Below are positions 47,983 through 58,219 of a stretch of DNA of 64,000 bases, one piece after another. Both the position numbers and the translations under genes were made by a program. Location: assembly GCA_946478305.1 (NCBI GenBank), contig CAMLBO010000002.1, forward strand, positions 62,001 through 126,000, in the 5' to 3' direction. This stretch comes from an uncultured Enterobacterales bacterium (lineage in GTDB: Bacteria > Pseudomonadota > Gammaproteobacteria > Enterobacterales > Enterobacteriaceae). How positions within the stretch are numbered: the stretch's first letter is position 1; each line of letters opens with the position of its first letter. The notes under the pieces are model-generated. The model had not been told where the DNA came from, ran no database searches, and was given only the letters and a program-made list of their open reading frames with translations.

Positions 47983-48792
47983 ATGGGCCATATTTTTTAC
48001 CAGCTTGCCCGCTGGCTGGGTCTGCTTTCGCCTGCTGAATATCACTATCCGGCCATGGACATTCAGCTCCCCGGCGACAGGCATTTACATCTGGTGGGCA
48101 GCATTCACATGGGCACCATGGATATGCAACCGCTGCCCGATATCCTGCTTACTCGCCTGTCTCAGGCTGACGCGCTGATTGTCGAAGCAGACATCAGCGG
48201 TGCTGACTCCCCTTTTGGCCAGACAGATGACCTCTCTCCCCTATCCGAACGCCTGACTGAACAGCAATTTCAGCAGTTCGAAAGTCTGTGCGATGAACTT
48301 GGCACGTCGGTGTACAGCATGAGTCGTCTCCCCTGCTGGCAGGTAGCGCTGATGCTGCAGGCCGGACAGGCACAGAGGCTGGGTCTGCGGGGTGAATACG
48401 GTATTGACTACCAGCTGCTGCAGGCCGCGCGACAGCAACAGAAAAAAGTGATCGAACTCGAAGGTCCGCAGGAGCAACTGGCACTGTTGCAACAGCTGCC
48501 CGAGGATGGCAGAGCGCTGCTCGACGATACCCTGACGCACTGGCATACCAACGCACGCCTGCTGCAAACCATGATCAGCTGGTGGCTGGAGTCTCAGCCA
48601 AGTCAGGCCATGGAGCAACTGCCCAACACCTTCAGCAATGAGTTGTACGATGTGTTGATGCACCAACGTAATCAGCGCTGGAAACAGCAGCTCAACGCCC
48701 TGCCTGCGGGCAAATACGTGGTAGCTGTGGGTGCGCTGCATCTGTATGGCGAAGGAAATCTGCCGGATCTGTTGCTGGAAGGAAAACGTTGA
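47983..48792 (+). CDS. ybaP: YbaP, TraB/GumN-family protein
   Basis: Protein of 269 residues of the TraB/GumN superfamily (metal-dependent protease-like fold). Diagnostic motifs are HLVGSIHMGT near residue 36 (GxxH), LGLRGEYGIDYQLL, LEGPQEQ and a C-terminal VAVGALHLYGEGNLP (GxxH). It matches E. coli YbaP along its whole length. GGAGGAG lies 10 bases before the ATG. Confidence 0.92.
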   Translation: MGHIFYQLARWLGLLSPAEYHYPAMDIQLPGDRHLHLVGSIHMGTMDMQPLPDILLTRLSQADALIVEADISGADSPFGQTDDLSPLSERLTEQQFQQFESLCDELGTSVYSMSRLPCWQVALMLQAGQAQRLGLRGEYGIDYQLLQAARQQQKKVIELEGPQEQLALLQQLPEDGRALLDDTLTHWHTNARLLQTMISWWLESQPSQAMEQLPNTFSNELYDVLMHQRNQRWKQQLNALPAGKYVVAVGALHLYGEGNLPDLLLEGKR

Positions 48793-48873
48793 GGGCGAAT
48801 AACCGCCTCTTCAAATCATTTGTGGCGCCAGCTTTTAACACATCAAGACAGCGCGAAGCATGAAGAAAAAGAT

Positions 48874-48972
48874 AAAAAAATGGCCAATATCGCTATTGGC
48901 CAGTCAAAGAGGAACTTCATTTTATTAGTTATAAGCTTCAGTACTGACTCTTTGCAGGGTGCAGCACCGGCG
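48874..48972 (-). ncRNA. chiX: ChiX (SroB/MicM) small RNA
   Basis: Minus-strand sRNA between ybaP and ybaK, the same location as in E. coli. Its antisense core ATGAAGTTCCTCTTTGAC (48903-48920) matches E. coli ChiX with one change. The terminator is a perfect 9-bp stem TGGCCAATA/TATTGGCCA (48881-48902) followed by seven T residues, identical in sequence to E. coli. The 5' end is uncertain: a weak promoter (TTGCCA at 49002-49007, TAACCT at 48978-48983) suggests a start near 48970, giving a small GGTG/CACC 5' hairpin. ChiX silences chitoporin mRNA and pairs with chbBC RNA. Confidence 0.92.
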
Positions 48973-49185
48973 GCGGTAGGTTAGCAATCTGTGTTGGGTC
49001 TTGGCAACAACCATTCGCTGGACTAGTATTGATGGTCTGCTCAAGAAACAGGCTTTGTTGTTTACTATCAAAAGATTGAGCAAGGTTATTATTTTTTCGC
49101 TAATTAAGTCATCGTGAATACCTGACGCCTTTTAGGGCAACAGACACGGTGACTTTTTTATTGGAATGTTCTGTCGGGAGGGGTC

Positions 49186-49665
49186 ATGACACCAGCGGTT
49201 AATTTATTAGAAAAGAACAAGATAGCCTTTACACTTCATCCTTATGAACACAGCAGCGGCGAGACTCACTTCGGCGATGAGGTGGTAGAAAAACTTGGGC
49301 TGGATGCGCATCAGGTCTACAAAACGTTACTCGTCGCGCTTAACGGTGAGGCAAAGAATCTTGCTGTGGCGGTAACGCCGGTAGCCACTCAGCTGGATCT
49401 AAAAAAAGTCGCCAAAGCACTGGGTGCCAGGAAAGCCGAGATGGCAGATCCGCAGCTTGCGCAGCGCGTCACCGGATATCTGGTAGGCGGGATCAGCCCG
49501 CTGGGGCAGAAAAAACTGTTGCCTACGGTGATTGACACTTCTGCGCAGAATTTTTCCACCCTTTTTGTATCCGGCGGTAAACGCGGGCTTGATATTGAGC
49601 TTGCCGCCAGCGATCTTTGTCAACTGCTCCGGGGAAAGTTTGCTGACATCGCAAAAATCGACTGA
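49186..49665 (+). CDS. ybaK: YbaK, Cys-tRNA(Pro)/Cys-tRNA(Cys) deacylase
   Basis: Prolyl-tRNA editing-family enzyme of 159 residues that hydrolyses Cys-tRNA(Pro). Family motifs [20 protein letters not shown], the catalytic-Lys region [17 protein letters not shown] and [17 protein letters not shown] are conserved. Strong GGGAGGGG upstream of the ATG. ushA, which separates ybaK from fsr in E. coli, is absent; an ERIC element occupies the gap. Confidence 0.95.
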   Translation: MTPAVNLLEKNKIAFTLHPYEHSSGETHFGDEVVEKLGLDAHQVYKTLLVALNGEAKNLAVAVTPVATQLDLKKVAKALGARKAEMADPQLAQRVTGYLVGGISPLGQKKLLPTVIDTSAQNFSTLFVSGGKRGLDIELAASDLCQLLRGKFADIAKID

Positions 49666-49679
49666 CTCAACCCACTACC

Positions 49680-49806
49680 TATACCCAATAGATTTCAAGA
49701 TGCAGGAAGGCGGCAAGCGCGTGAATCCCGATGAGCTGACAAAAGTAAGTGATTCGGGTGATGGAGCGCAGCCAACGCATCTGCGGCTTGAAAGATGAAG
49801 GGATAT
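49680..49806. repeat. ERIC element (copy 1, 127 bp)
   Basis: Starts TATACCCAA and ends GGGATAT. The central part carries the ERIC signatures GTGAATCCC...GAGCTGAC and AAGTAAGTGATTCGGGTGA. Length is exactly 127 bp, the canonical ERIC size. It lies between ybaK and fsr, 24 bases before the fsr start. Confidence 0.93.
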
Positions 49807-49829
49807 TACAATAAGAAAGGCCCGACAGA

Positions 49830-51047
49830 ATGACCGACCGTACTGACATCCCTGCTCCCCCACCGGTGAGCGCGGCGAAACGCACCGCTTTCTCTATTCT
49901 GGCGGCGATAAGCGTCTCACACCTGCTTAATGACATGATCCAGTCGCTGATCCTCGCCATTTACCCGTTGCTGCAAAATGAGTTTTCCCTAAGCTTTACG
50001 CAGATCGGCATGATCACCCTGACCTACCAGATCACCGCCTCATTACTCCAGCCGCTGATTGGTTATTACACCGATAAACATCCGCAGCCCTATTCTTTGC
50101 CGATAGGTATGGGCTTCACCTTGTCTGGCCTGCTGCTGCTCTCCGTCGCGCAGACCTTCCCGCTGGTGCTGCTGGCGGCGGCGTTGGTCGGTACAGGTTC
50201 TTCGGTATTCCACCCTGAATCCTCCCGAGTGGCACGGATGGCCTCCGGCGGACGTCACGGTCTGGCGCAGTCTGTCTTCCAGGTGGGGGGCAACTTCGGC
50301 AGTTCTCTCGGGCCATTATTGGCAGCACTGATTATCGCCCCTTATGGCAAAGGCAACGTGGCGTGGTTCTCACTGGCGGCGCTGCTCGGCATTGTGGTAC
50401 TGCTGCAAATCAGTAAGTGGTACCGCCAGCAACAGCAGATCATCAAAAAACGTGGGCCGGTGCCTAATAATGTGACGGTACTGCCGCGCAAAACCGTGGC
50501 GCTGTCGATGGGCATTTTGCTGGTGCTGGTATTTTCCAAATATTTCTACCTGACCAGCCTGAGCAGCTACTACACCTTCTATCTGATCCACAAATTCGGC
50601 GTGTCGATTCAAAACGCGCAGATTCATCTGTTTGTGTTTCTGTTCGCCGTGGCGGCCGGTACGATTATAGGTGGGCCGATTGGCGATAAGATTGGCCGTA
50701 AATACGTCATTTGGGCATCAATCCTTGGCGTCGCGCCTTTCACGCTAATGCTGCCACACGCCAACCTGATGTGGACCAGCATACTGAGCGTGATCATCGG
50801 GGTGATTCTGGCGTCAGCGTTCTCGGCGATTCTGGTTTTCGCTCAAGAACTAATTCCGGGCAAAGTCGGCATGGTTTCCGGGCTGTTCTTCGGTCTGGCA
50901 TTTGGGATGGGCGGTCTCGGCGCTGCGGTTCTCGGCTACGTAGCTGACCGTACCAGCATCGAGCTGGTCTATCAGATCTGCGCCTTCCTGCCGCTCCTCG
51001 GAATTCTTACGGCATTCCTGCCGAATCTCGAACAGAAACAGTCCTAA
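49830..51047 (+). CDS. fsr: Fsr, fosmidomycin-efflux MFS transporter
   Basis: Major facilitator of 405 residues with 12 helices, closely following E. coli Fsr (fosmidomycin resistance). The motif-A region reads GGPIGDKIGRKYVI near residue 280. An ERIC element immediately upstream probably sits in its 5' leader or promoter. Confidence 0.94.
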   Translation: MTDRTDIPAPPPVSAAKRTAFSILAAISVSHLLNDMIQSLILAIYPLLQNEFSLSFTQIGMITLTYQITASLLQPLIGYYTDKHPQPYSLPIGMGFTLSGLLLLSVAQTFPLVLLAAALVGTGSSVFHPESSRVARMASGGRHGLAQSVFQVGGNFGSSLGPLLAALIIAPYGKGNVAWFSLAALLGIVVLLQISKWYRQQQQIIKKRGPVPNNVTVLPRKTVALSMGILLVLVFSKYFYLTSLSSYYTFYLIHKFGVSIQNAQIHLFVFLFAVAAGTIIGGPIGDKIGRKYVIWASILGVAPFTLMLPHANLMWTSILSVIIGVILASAFSAILVFAQELIPGKVGMVSGLFFGLAFGMGGLGAAVLGYVADRTSIELVYQICAFLPLLGILTAFLPNLEQKQS

Positions 51048-51060
51048 ACCTCCTGCCTTC

Positions 51061-51088
51061 CGCTGCCGATACTGAAGTATCGGCAGCG
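51061..51088 (+). terminator. Stem-loop after fsr
   Basis: A 12-13-bp perfect inverted repeat CGCTGCCGATACT/AGTATCGGCAGCG with a very small loop begins 13 bases after the fsr stop. No T run follows. Confidence 0.6.
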
Positions 51089-51276
51089 CACCCGCCTTAC
51101 CGGATAGAACCTTCGAGTGCTAAACCCTACAAAATATCCCTCCCGGCCGGATTTATATCCAATCTGGTATTTTTGACATTCAGGGCACTTTTTTTTGCAC
51201 ATCAAATCTCGATATACAATAAACTGATTAACAATCTCTTACATATTGGTAAGAAGCATTAATAGAAGGAGTCTGG

Positions 51277-52968
51277 ATGCACAATTCTACGCCCTTGATT
51301 ACCACTATCGTCGGCGGCCTGGTGCTGGCGTTCCTGTTCGGGATGCTTGCCAATCGTCTTAAAATTTCCCCTCTTGTAGGCTATCTGGCCGCCGGCGTGC
51401 TGGCTGGGCCTTTTACGCCGGGCTTTGTCGCAGATACCTCTCTGGCGCCAGAGCTGGCGGAAATTGGTGTCATCCTGCTGATGTTCGGCGTAGGTTTGCA
51501 TTTCTCCCTCAAAGATCTTCTGGCAGTTAAAGCCATTGCAATTCCAGGTGCGGTGATACAAATTGCGGTCGCCACGCTGCTCGGTATTGGTTTGTCGCGG
51601 CTGCTCGGCTGGGATCTGGGTGCGGGTGTGGTGTTCGGTTTATGCCTTTCAACAGCCAGTACCGTGGTGTTGTTGCGCGCACTGGAGGAGCGGCAATTGA
51701 TTGACAGCCAGCGCGGGCAGATTGCCATCGGCTGGCTGATTGTTGAGGATCTGGTGATGGTGCTGGCACTGGTTCTGCTGCCTGCCTTCAGCAATATGAT
51801 TGAAAGCAATCACTCCAGTTTCACCGACCTCGCTCTGGAACTGGTGATCACGCTCGGCAAAGTTGTCGCCTTCGTTACGCTGATGCTGGTGGTTGGCCGT
51901 CGTCTGGTGCCGTGGATTCTGGCCAAAACTGCCAGTACCGGTTCACGCGAACTCTTCACCCTGGCCGTGTTGGCGCTGGCGTTGGGTATCGCTTATGGCG
52001 CCGTCAAACTGTTCGACGTCTCCTTTGCGCTGGGTGCATTCTTTGCAGGGATGGTACTGAACGAGTCAGAACTGAGCCACCGCGCCGCGCACGATACGCT
52101 GCCACTGCGAGACGCCTTCGCGGTGCTGTTCTTTGTGTCGGTCGGCATGTTATTTGACCCGCTGATTATTCTGCATGAGCCGCTGGCGGTACTAGCAACG
52201 CTGGGCATTATCGTGTTCGGCAAGTCCATCGCCGCCTTCCTGCTGGTGAAAACCTTCGGCCACTCACGGCGAACAGCGCTGACCATCTCGGTCAGTCTGG
52301 CGCAAATTGGTGAGTTTGCCTTTATTCTGGCGGGGTTGGGTATCACGCTCGGTTTGCTGTCAGAACATGGCCGTAACCTGGTGCTGGCCGGGGCTATTCT
52401 GTCGATTATGCTCAATCCGCTGCTGTTCAGCCTGCTGGAGCGGTATCTGGTCAAAACGGAAACCATTGAGGATCAGAGTATTGAAGAGGCCGTCGAGGAC
52501 GAGAAACAGATCCCCTTCGATCTCTGTAACCACGCCTTACTGGTTGGATATGGCCGCGTTGGCAGCCTGCTCGGTGAAAAACTCCAGGCCGCCGGGATCC
52601 CACTGGTGGTGATTGAGAATTCCCGCCCACGTGTTGAAGCGCTGCGCGCGCAGGGGATCAGCACCGTGCTCGGTAATGCGGCCAATCAGGAAGTGATGGA
52701 TCTGGCGCGCCTCGACTGCGCACGCTGGTTGCTGGTCACCATTCCCAACGGTTATGAAGCCGGTGAGATTGTCGCCTCTGCCCGCACCAAGCGCCCGAAT
52801 ATTGAGATCATTGCCCGCGCCCACTATGACGACGAAGTGAACTACATCATGGAGCGCGGTGCTAACGAAGTGGTGATGGGGGAACGGGAAATCGCTAACA
52901 GTATGCTGAACATGCTGCACGTGGATACGATGAGCGAGGAGGATAAACGGCCGTTTTGTCCGATTTAA
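51277..52968 (+). CDS. ybaL: YbaL, KefB/CPA2-type cation:proton antiporter
   Basis: Monovalent cation:proton antiporter-2 protein of 563 residues. About 12 helices (residues 5-385) are followed by a cytosolic TrkA-N/RCK nucleotide-binding domain with LLVGYGRVGSLLG near residue 420. E. coli YbaL is uncharacterised in detail; relatives exchange K+ or Na+ for protons. AAGGAG lies 7 bases before the ATG. Confidence 0.93.
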   Translation: MHNSTPLITTIVGGLVLAFLFGMLANRLKISPLVGYLAAGVLAGPFTPGFVADTSLAPELAEIGVILLMFGVGLHFSLKDLLAVKAIAIPGAVIQIAVATLLGIGLSRLLGWDLGAGVVFGLCLSTASTVVLLRALEERQLIDSQRGQIAIGWLIVEDLVMVLALVLLPAFSNMIESNHSSFTDLALELVITLGKVVAFVTLMLVVGRRLVPWILAKTASTGSRELFTLAVLALALGIAYGAVKLFDVSFALGAFFAGMVLNESELSHRAAHDTLPLRDAFAVLFFVSVGMLFDPLIILHEPLAVLATLGIIVFGKSIAAFLLVKTFGHSRRTALTISVSLAQIGEFAFILAGLGITLGLLSEHGRNLVLAGAILSIMLNPLLFSLLERYLVKTETIEDQSIEEAVEDEKQIPFDLCNHALLVGYGRVGSLLGEKLQAAGIPLVVIENSRPRVEALRAQGISTVLGNAANQEVMDLARLDCARWLLVTIPNGYEAGEIVASARTKRPNIEIIARAHYDDEVNYIMERGANEVVMGEREIANSMLNMLHVDTMSEEDKRPFCPI

Positions 52969-53053
52969 GCTCAGATCCATGAATCACATTGCGTTAAAGC
53001 CAACCTCCCCTTTAACAGGGGGAGGTTGATCTTTCGGGGTTCTGCTCCCGCGT

Positions 53054-53551
53054 TTAGTGATGCAACACCACCGTGAAACCTTCCTCTTCAGTTGGCGGCA
53101 CAAAATAACTGCTGATTAAGTCAAATTGCTGATCGGTGGCAGAGAAATCATGCTCACCGGCCTGATTACGAGCACGTAAACGGGATTTGCATACCTCATC
53201 GGCCACCTCCAGATAGTGCAACTGGTGGTCGGCACCTGACTGTTCAACAACGCCCTTCATCCACTGGCGGTTTGCCAGCGTGTTGGCAGGGAAGTCGAGT
53301 ACCACGGACATCCCGGCTTGCAGCAAAGCAATCAAATGCGGTGCCATGGCCTCCCGCAGTTTAGCCGAGCAACGAACATAATCCGCCACGCTGTGCATTT
53401 CCCCGGCATACAGACGCGCCAGCCATTGATCTTCGCTGATAATCACCGTCAGGGGACGTGCGGCAAGACTGGCTGACAAGGTGGATTTACCCGACGCTAT
53501 CTTTCCGCAGAGCAGATGAAGGGTTGGTTTTTCTGTGGCTGGTTGTGTCAT
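53054..53551 (-). CDS. P-loop ATP-binding protein, zeta-toxin/AAA_33 kinase-like
   Basis: Protein of 165 residues with a Walker A motif GKIASGKST near residue 17, a basic helix in the LID region (KSRLRARNQAGEHDF) and the length of small-molecule kinases such as gluconokinase-like or zeta-toxin-like proteins. Substrate unknown. It has no antitoxin-like neighbour. It lies between ybaL and gsk, which are adjacent in E. coli. Confidence 0.75.
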   Translation of the reverse strand: MTQPATEKPTLHLLCGKIASGKSTLSASLAARPLTVIISEDQWLARLYAGEMHSVADYVRCSAKLREAMAPHLIALLQAGMSVVLDFPANTLANRQWMKGVVEQSGADHQLHYLEVADEVCKSRLRARNQAGEHDFSATDQQFDLISSYFVPPTEEEGFTVVLHH

Positions 53552-53892
53552 TGTTTTCCCCGCTGATGATAAGAACCTGCAAATGAGTATCGTAGTACGT
53601 CAGGCCGGAGTAACAAATAAACTTTCGATCTAAAAGCCTGGGCCGCATTCAAAAATGGCGCTGAACGAACGGTGAGAAACGGCGAGCGGGGTTATTGCGA
53701 GCTGGCCCGAACCTAAAGTGAAGGAACCGCAACGCGGCGGCCCTCTTTATAAATAAGAAGTACGGCTATAACTGAAGTGACTGAAACACGGCCATCCCGA
53801 TTCAGCGATAGCGCGCAGTTTAAAGAGCGGGGAGCCCAGAGGGACGAGCAACTGCGTCCCTCCAGTCGGTGTGGGCCGACGCCCCAATAAAC
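53552..53892. other. Gene-free stretch between gsk and the P-loop kinase, probable dispersed-element remnant
   Basis: No supported gene. A perfect 8-bp hairpin (GAGGGACG/CGTCCCTC) lies in the gsk-proximal half, with GTCGG/CCGAC arms beside it. A minus-strand frame reads TPTGGTQLLVPLGSPLF and continues to TSYL before a stop, with no start codon or ribosome-binding site. This resembles short hypothetical frames I recall recurring in enterobacterial genomes, so it may be a repeat; not verified. Confidence 0.35.
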
Positions 53893-55212
53893 TCAACGTT
53901 CCCAATATGACTCTTCCAGACTATCTTCCCGCTCCGGTAACCCGCGCGTTAATCGCGGTGAATGCTGATTCAGTACCTGATAGCTCACGCGGTTCGCGTA
54001 CTTACACACCTGCGCCAGTGAAGAATAGGTCAGGTAGTCGCGGGAGTGCTTACTGGAGTTCGGTACGCTGCTGCGGTGGAATCCGTTGGCGGCGATGTCG
54101 TGCAACAACGCAGACAGAGCACCGTCTCCGGCACCGTTAGTGTTCATGATCTTCTCCGGCCCGCCCATGTAAGGTGCGATGTGCGAATAGATCTTCAACG
54201 GAGTCTGACAGCAGTCACGGCGCATGGCTCGGCTGAACTCATACTGGTTAAATTCGGCAATGGCACCAGGCAGCAGCGGATGATTGGTGGTCCGCTTGAA
54301 CTCTTCTTCGGTGTAACTGGCCATAAACAGACCGTTCGGCCCGGCGGTGCATAAGACCAAATCGACCCACTCCAGCGCTTTATCTGCTGCCATCAGGGGA
54401 TCTTTCAGACCGGTCAGGGCAAAACCTTCGTCTTCATTCATCGCCAGAATAGAGACATTATCGCGCAGGAAGTCACGCCATGCCTGCGGATTCTCAGCGA
54501 TCACAAACTGGGTACCCAGCGTCAGCACCACCGGTACCTGATGCTTTTTGGCATAGGCGATGGCCTGCATGGTGGCTTGTGGCATCGGTTCGCCTTCGCC
54601 GCTGCGCAACAGATAAGAAGTCAGCACCAGCGCTGAGGCACCGGCAATCACCTCTTCAGGTATGCTTTCTTCACGCAAATTGTTCATATGGCCGGGGCTG
54701 ATGGCGAAGGTACGCTCGCCGCTGTCACTGATCAGCGTAAAGCAGCGGCCAATGGCGCCGTCTACACCTTGCAGATAGTTGAGATCCACTCGACTCGAGG
54801 TATTGCACAAATAGCGGTAGGCGTAGCTACCGATCTGCACATGGCTGCACATTACGCCGAGCAGCACCGAGCGATCGTCCGCCAGCACCGAATAGTTGTG
54901 CAGGGTATTACCAATGGTTCCCCCCGCAAACTGATGAGTGATCAACGCCTGGCCCATCAGTTCCTGATAGAGCGCTTCGGCCGTATCGTCGTCAATCACG
55001 CTCGATTCACCGGCTTTAAGGCCATAGCGCGCAACGAAGTCTTCATCTACCCGGGCTTCGATATCCACCATGGTCTGGTCAATACCGACAATATAAGACG
55101 CTCCCGCTTCGCTGTCCGGTTGCATCTCTTGCAACATCGAATCGCGCAATAAAGGGTCACGTGCACTGACCGGGAAATAGTGTTTTGACTTACGTTTACC
55201 AGGAAATTTCAT
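53893..55212 (-). CDS. gsk: Gsk, inosine-guanosine kinase
   Basis: PfkB/ribokinase-family nucleoside kinase of 439 residues (E. coli 434) that phosphorylates guanosine and inosine in purine salvage. The catalytic anion-hole motif NTNGAGDGALSAL near residue 365 and N-terminal IVGIDQTMVDIEA are conserved. An ERIC element lies upstream, between it and hemH. Confidence 0.96.
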   Translation of the reverse strand: MKFPGKRKSKHYFPVSARDPLLRDSMLQEMQPDSEAGASYIVGIDQTMVDIEARVDEDFVARYGLKAGESSVIDDDTAEALYQELMGQALITHQFAGGTIGNTLHNYSVLADDRSVLLGVMCSHVQIGSYAYRYLCNTSSRVDLNYLQGVDGAIGRCFTLISDSGERTFAISPGHMNNLREESIPEEVIAGASALVLTSYLLRSGEGEPMPQATMQAIAYAKKHQVPVVLTLGTQFVIAENPQAWRDFLRDNVSILAMNEDEGFALTGLKDPLMAADKALEWVDLVLCTAGPNGLFMASYTEEEFKRTTNHPLLPGAIAEFNQYEFSRAMRRDCCQTPLKIYSHIAPYMGGPEKIMNTNGAGDGALSALLHDIAANGFHRSSVPNSSKHSRDYLTYSSLAQVCKYANRVSYQVLNQHSPRLTRGLPEREDSLEESYWER

Positions 55213-55258
55213 TGATGTTCTCAGTGATTCAAAAGCGCGAAATATGTCTGTTACTGTT

Positions 55259-55385
55259 TATACCCAAGATGATACGAGGTGCATCAAGGCGGCAAGAGAG
55301 CGTATCCCGATGAGCTCACTCAAGTCAGTGATTCGGGTGAACGAACCTAGCCAACAAAGACGCAACTCGCAGCATGATGGGTATA
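55259..55385. repeat. ERIC element (copy 2, 127 bp)
   Basis: Starts TATACCCAAG and ends GGGTATA, exactly 127 bp. It contains GGCGGCAAGAGAG, ATCCCGATGAGCT and GTGATTCGGGTGAACG, in the same order as copy 1. It lies between the gsk start and the hemH stop, both on the minus strand, so it is probably transcribed in the hemH-gsk region. Confidence 0.93.
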
Positions 55386-55395
55386 GCCGTGCCGG

Positions 55396-56358
55396 TTAGA
55401 AATGCTGAGTAACCAGCTGCTGCAAGAGGTCAATATGCTCGGGTTGATCGTTGAGCGCATCGATGTAGTCGAAGCGTTCACCGCCAGCGTGCATAAAGAT
55501 CTCACGGTTCTCTTCTTTGATCTCTTCCAGCGTCTCCAGGCAGTCTGACGCAAAGCCCGGACACATGATCTGAATATTCTTGATGCCCTGTGCAGGCAGG
55601 CCTTTAAGCGTCTCGTCGGTATAAGGTGTCAACCACGGTTCACGGCCAAAGCGCGACTGGAAGGTCAGCATGATTTTACCGGTCGGCAGACCGAGGGCTT
55701 CAGTCAATGCCTGCGTAGTGTCATGACAACGCTGCTCGTAATCATCTCCCAGCGCAACAAAGCGCTTAGGGATACCGTGGAAGGAGAGGATCAGGCGGTC
55801 CGGCTCGCCCCGTTCGGCGAAGGAGCGCAATACGGTGGCTTTTAATGCTGAGATATAGGCCGGATGTTCAGCGTAGTCGCGGATAAAACTGACTGAAGGT
55901 AGCCGACGCTGATCTTTCAGCACCCGCGCCACACCGTCAAATACGGCAGCACTGGTTGAGCAGGAGTATTGGGGGTAAAGCGGCAGCACCACCATTTTGG
56001 TCACGCCCTGCGCCAGCAGCTTCGAAATCGAATCCTGCATGCTCGGATTCCCGTAGCTCATCGCCAGTTCAACCGGCGTACCCGGCAGGCGTTCGGCCAG
56101 CGCTTTTTGCTGACGACGGCTGAAGACCATCAGCGGTGAGCCCTCTTCCATCCATACGGCTTTGTAGAGTTTGGAGACACGCGTTGAGCGCAGCGGCAAA
56201 ACCACGCCATAAAGGATAGGCAACCAGATTAGCCGGTTGGTGTCGACAACGCGGATATCACTTAAAAACTCAGCCAGATACTTTCTCACGGCCTGCGGCG
56301 TTGGTGCTTCGGGTGTACCGAGATTGACCAGTAATACACCGAATTTCGTCTGCATCAT
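55396..56358 (-). CDS. hemH: HemH, ferrochelatase
   Basis: Class I ferrochelatase of 320 residues that inserts Fe(II) into protoporphyrin IX, the last step of heme synthesis. The catalytic His is in LSFHGIPKR near residue 194. [10 protein letters not shown] and [16 protein letters not shown] are the other conserved blocks. Colinear with E. coli HemH and next to adk, as there. Confidence 0.96.
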   Translation of the reverse strand: MMQTKFGVLLVNLGTPEAPTPQAVRKYLAEFLSDIRVVDTNRLIWLPILYGVVLPLRSTRVSKLYKAVWMEEGSPLMVFSRRQQKALAERLPGTPVELAMSYGNPSMQDSISKLLAQGVTKMVVLPLYPQYSCSTSAAVFDGVARVLKDQRRLPSVSFIRDYAEHPAYISALKATVLRSFAERGEPDRLILSFHGIPKRFVALGDDYEQRCHDTTQALTEALGLPTGKIMLTFQSRFGREPWLTPYTDETLKGLPAQGIKNIQIMCPGFASDCLETLEEIKEENREIFMHAGGERFDYIDALNDQPEHIDLLQQLVTQHF

Positions 56359-56525
56359 GCTGAATTTCCTAAATTAAAACGGCCAACCGGCCAGAATGAC
56401 ACGAAGCGACCAAGCAGGGCTTCGACGTAACGCTCCATATTGTAACGAAAATATGCTCAATCGGAACCGATAACAGCCAATGGCAGGAGTAATCAATGAA
56501 AGGAACGGGAAAAAGCACGCTGGAC

Positions 56526-56558
56526 TAAAAATAACAAAGGCGACCGGAGTCGCCTTTG
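56526..56558 (-). terminator. Intrinsic terminator of adk
   Basis: A perfect 10-bp stem CAAAGGCGAC/GTCGCCTTTG (56535-56544 with 56549-56558) and CGGA loop, followed on the minus strand by TTATTTTTA, 28 bases after the adk stop. Confidence 0.88.
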
Positions 56559-56586
56559 TGTTATGCAGTTTTCATACTGAAAATCA

Positions 56587-57306
<720 letters not shown>

Positions 57307-57334
57307 TCAAGGAAGGGGCATTGCGCGAAGCGGC

Positions 57335-58219
57335 TCAGGCCAGTGCTTCCTGACGTTTCACCCGCAAGGTTTGCGATACGACAGCCAGCACGATAATGCA
57401 ACCGCCTATCATCGCCTGCGGGGTCGGAGCTTCGTGTAGAAACAGGTAGATCCACAGCGGTGCCAGCGCCGTTTCCAGCAATAAAAACAGCCCGGCATTG
57501 ACCGGTGAAACAAAGCGGGTGGAGAGTGAAATCAACCCCATCGCCAGTGGCATAATGATCGCGCCTTCAATCGCCAGCCACAGCCACTGGGTGTGCGTGA
57601 GCAGTGGTAAGCCCTGCAGCACGCTGCCACCGGTAAAGGCCACCACGCAGGCTGAGGCCAGAACGCCGCCAATCGAAGGTAAACCGACGGTACCGTTCTC
57701 TACCTTGGAGGCAAAAATAAAGGCCAACGCCATCGATATGGCCGTCGCCAGGGCAAAATAGTTCGCCATGGGATCATGTCCTTCGGCTCTCCCGGTCATA
57801 ACAATTGCCACCCCCAGCATCCCGGCCATCGCCGCCAGCAGTAAACCTTTGTCGATTTTAGTGCCAAAAAACAGCCGTGAAATAATGGCGGAAACAAAGG
57901 GGGTCGAGGAGATGATCACCAGCACAGTAGCAATGCTGCCTCGGTTGAGCGCGTTAACAAAACAGGCGGACGCAATACAGAAGAACAACGTCGACAACGC
58001 ATTCTGACGTGTGATCCAGGGTACACCCAGCACTGCCCGGCTTTTCGGCCAGAACAAGTAAACCAATACCACCAGCCCCCACATGAAGAGGCCGCGCAGC
58101 ATCACGATCATCCAGGAGTCATCGATGCTCATCAGGCGAATAAACACGGAGTCAGTACTCAGGATAATACCGCCCAGAATACCGATCAGGTTGCCATTAA
58201 CGGGGGTAGATTTACTCAT
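57335..58219 (-). CDS. DMT-family (EamA) exporter of the adk-htpG cassette
   Basis: Drug/metabolite transporter of 294 residues with ten predicted helices in two EamA repeats (about residues 10-140 and 150-285, the second ending FLLLETALAPLWIYLFLHE). Such proteins usually export amino acids, nucleobases or related metabolites. Its start overlaps the preceding gene's stop by 4 bases (ATGA). As the last gene of a biosynthetic-looking operon it probably exports the product or an intermediate (inference). Confidence 0.85.
   Translation of the reverse strand: MSKSTPVNGNLIGILGGIILSTDSVFIRLMSIDDSWMIVMLRGLFMWGLVVLVYLFWPKSRAVLGVPWITRQNALSTLFFCIASACFVNALNRGSIATVLVIISSTPFVSAIISRLFFGTKIDKGLLLAAMAGMLGVAIVMTGRAEGHDPMANYFALATAISMALAFIFASKVENGTVGLPSIGGVLASACVVAFTGGSVLQGLPLLTHTQWLWLAIEGAIIMPLAMGLISLSTRFVSPVNAGLFLLLETALAPLWIYLFLHEAPTPQAMIGGCIIVLAVVSQTLRVKRQEALA

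Noticed and set aside
48881-48902. The ybaP-ybaK hairpin as a terminator of ybaP
   Set aside because: The T run is on the minus strand, so it cannot end plus-strand ybaP transcription; it is the chiX terminator.
53054-53551. The P-loop kinase as a zeta-type toxin of a toxin-antitoxin pair
   Set aside because: No small antitoxin-like gene adjoins it; the fold similarity alone does not support a toxin.
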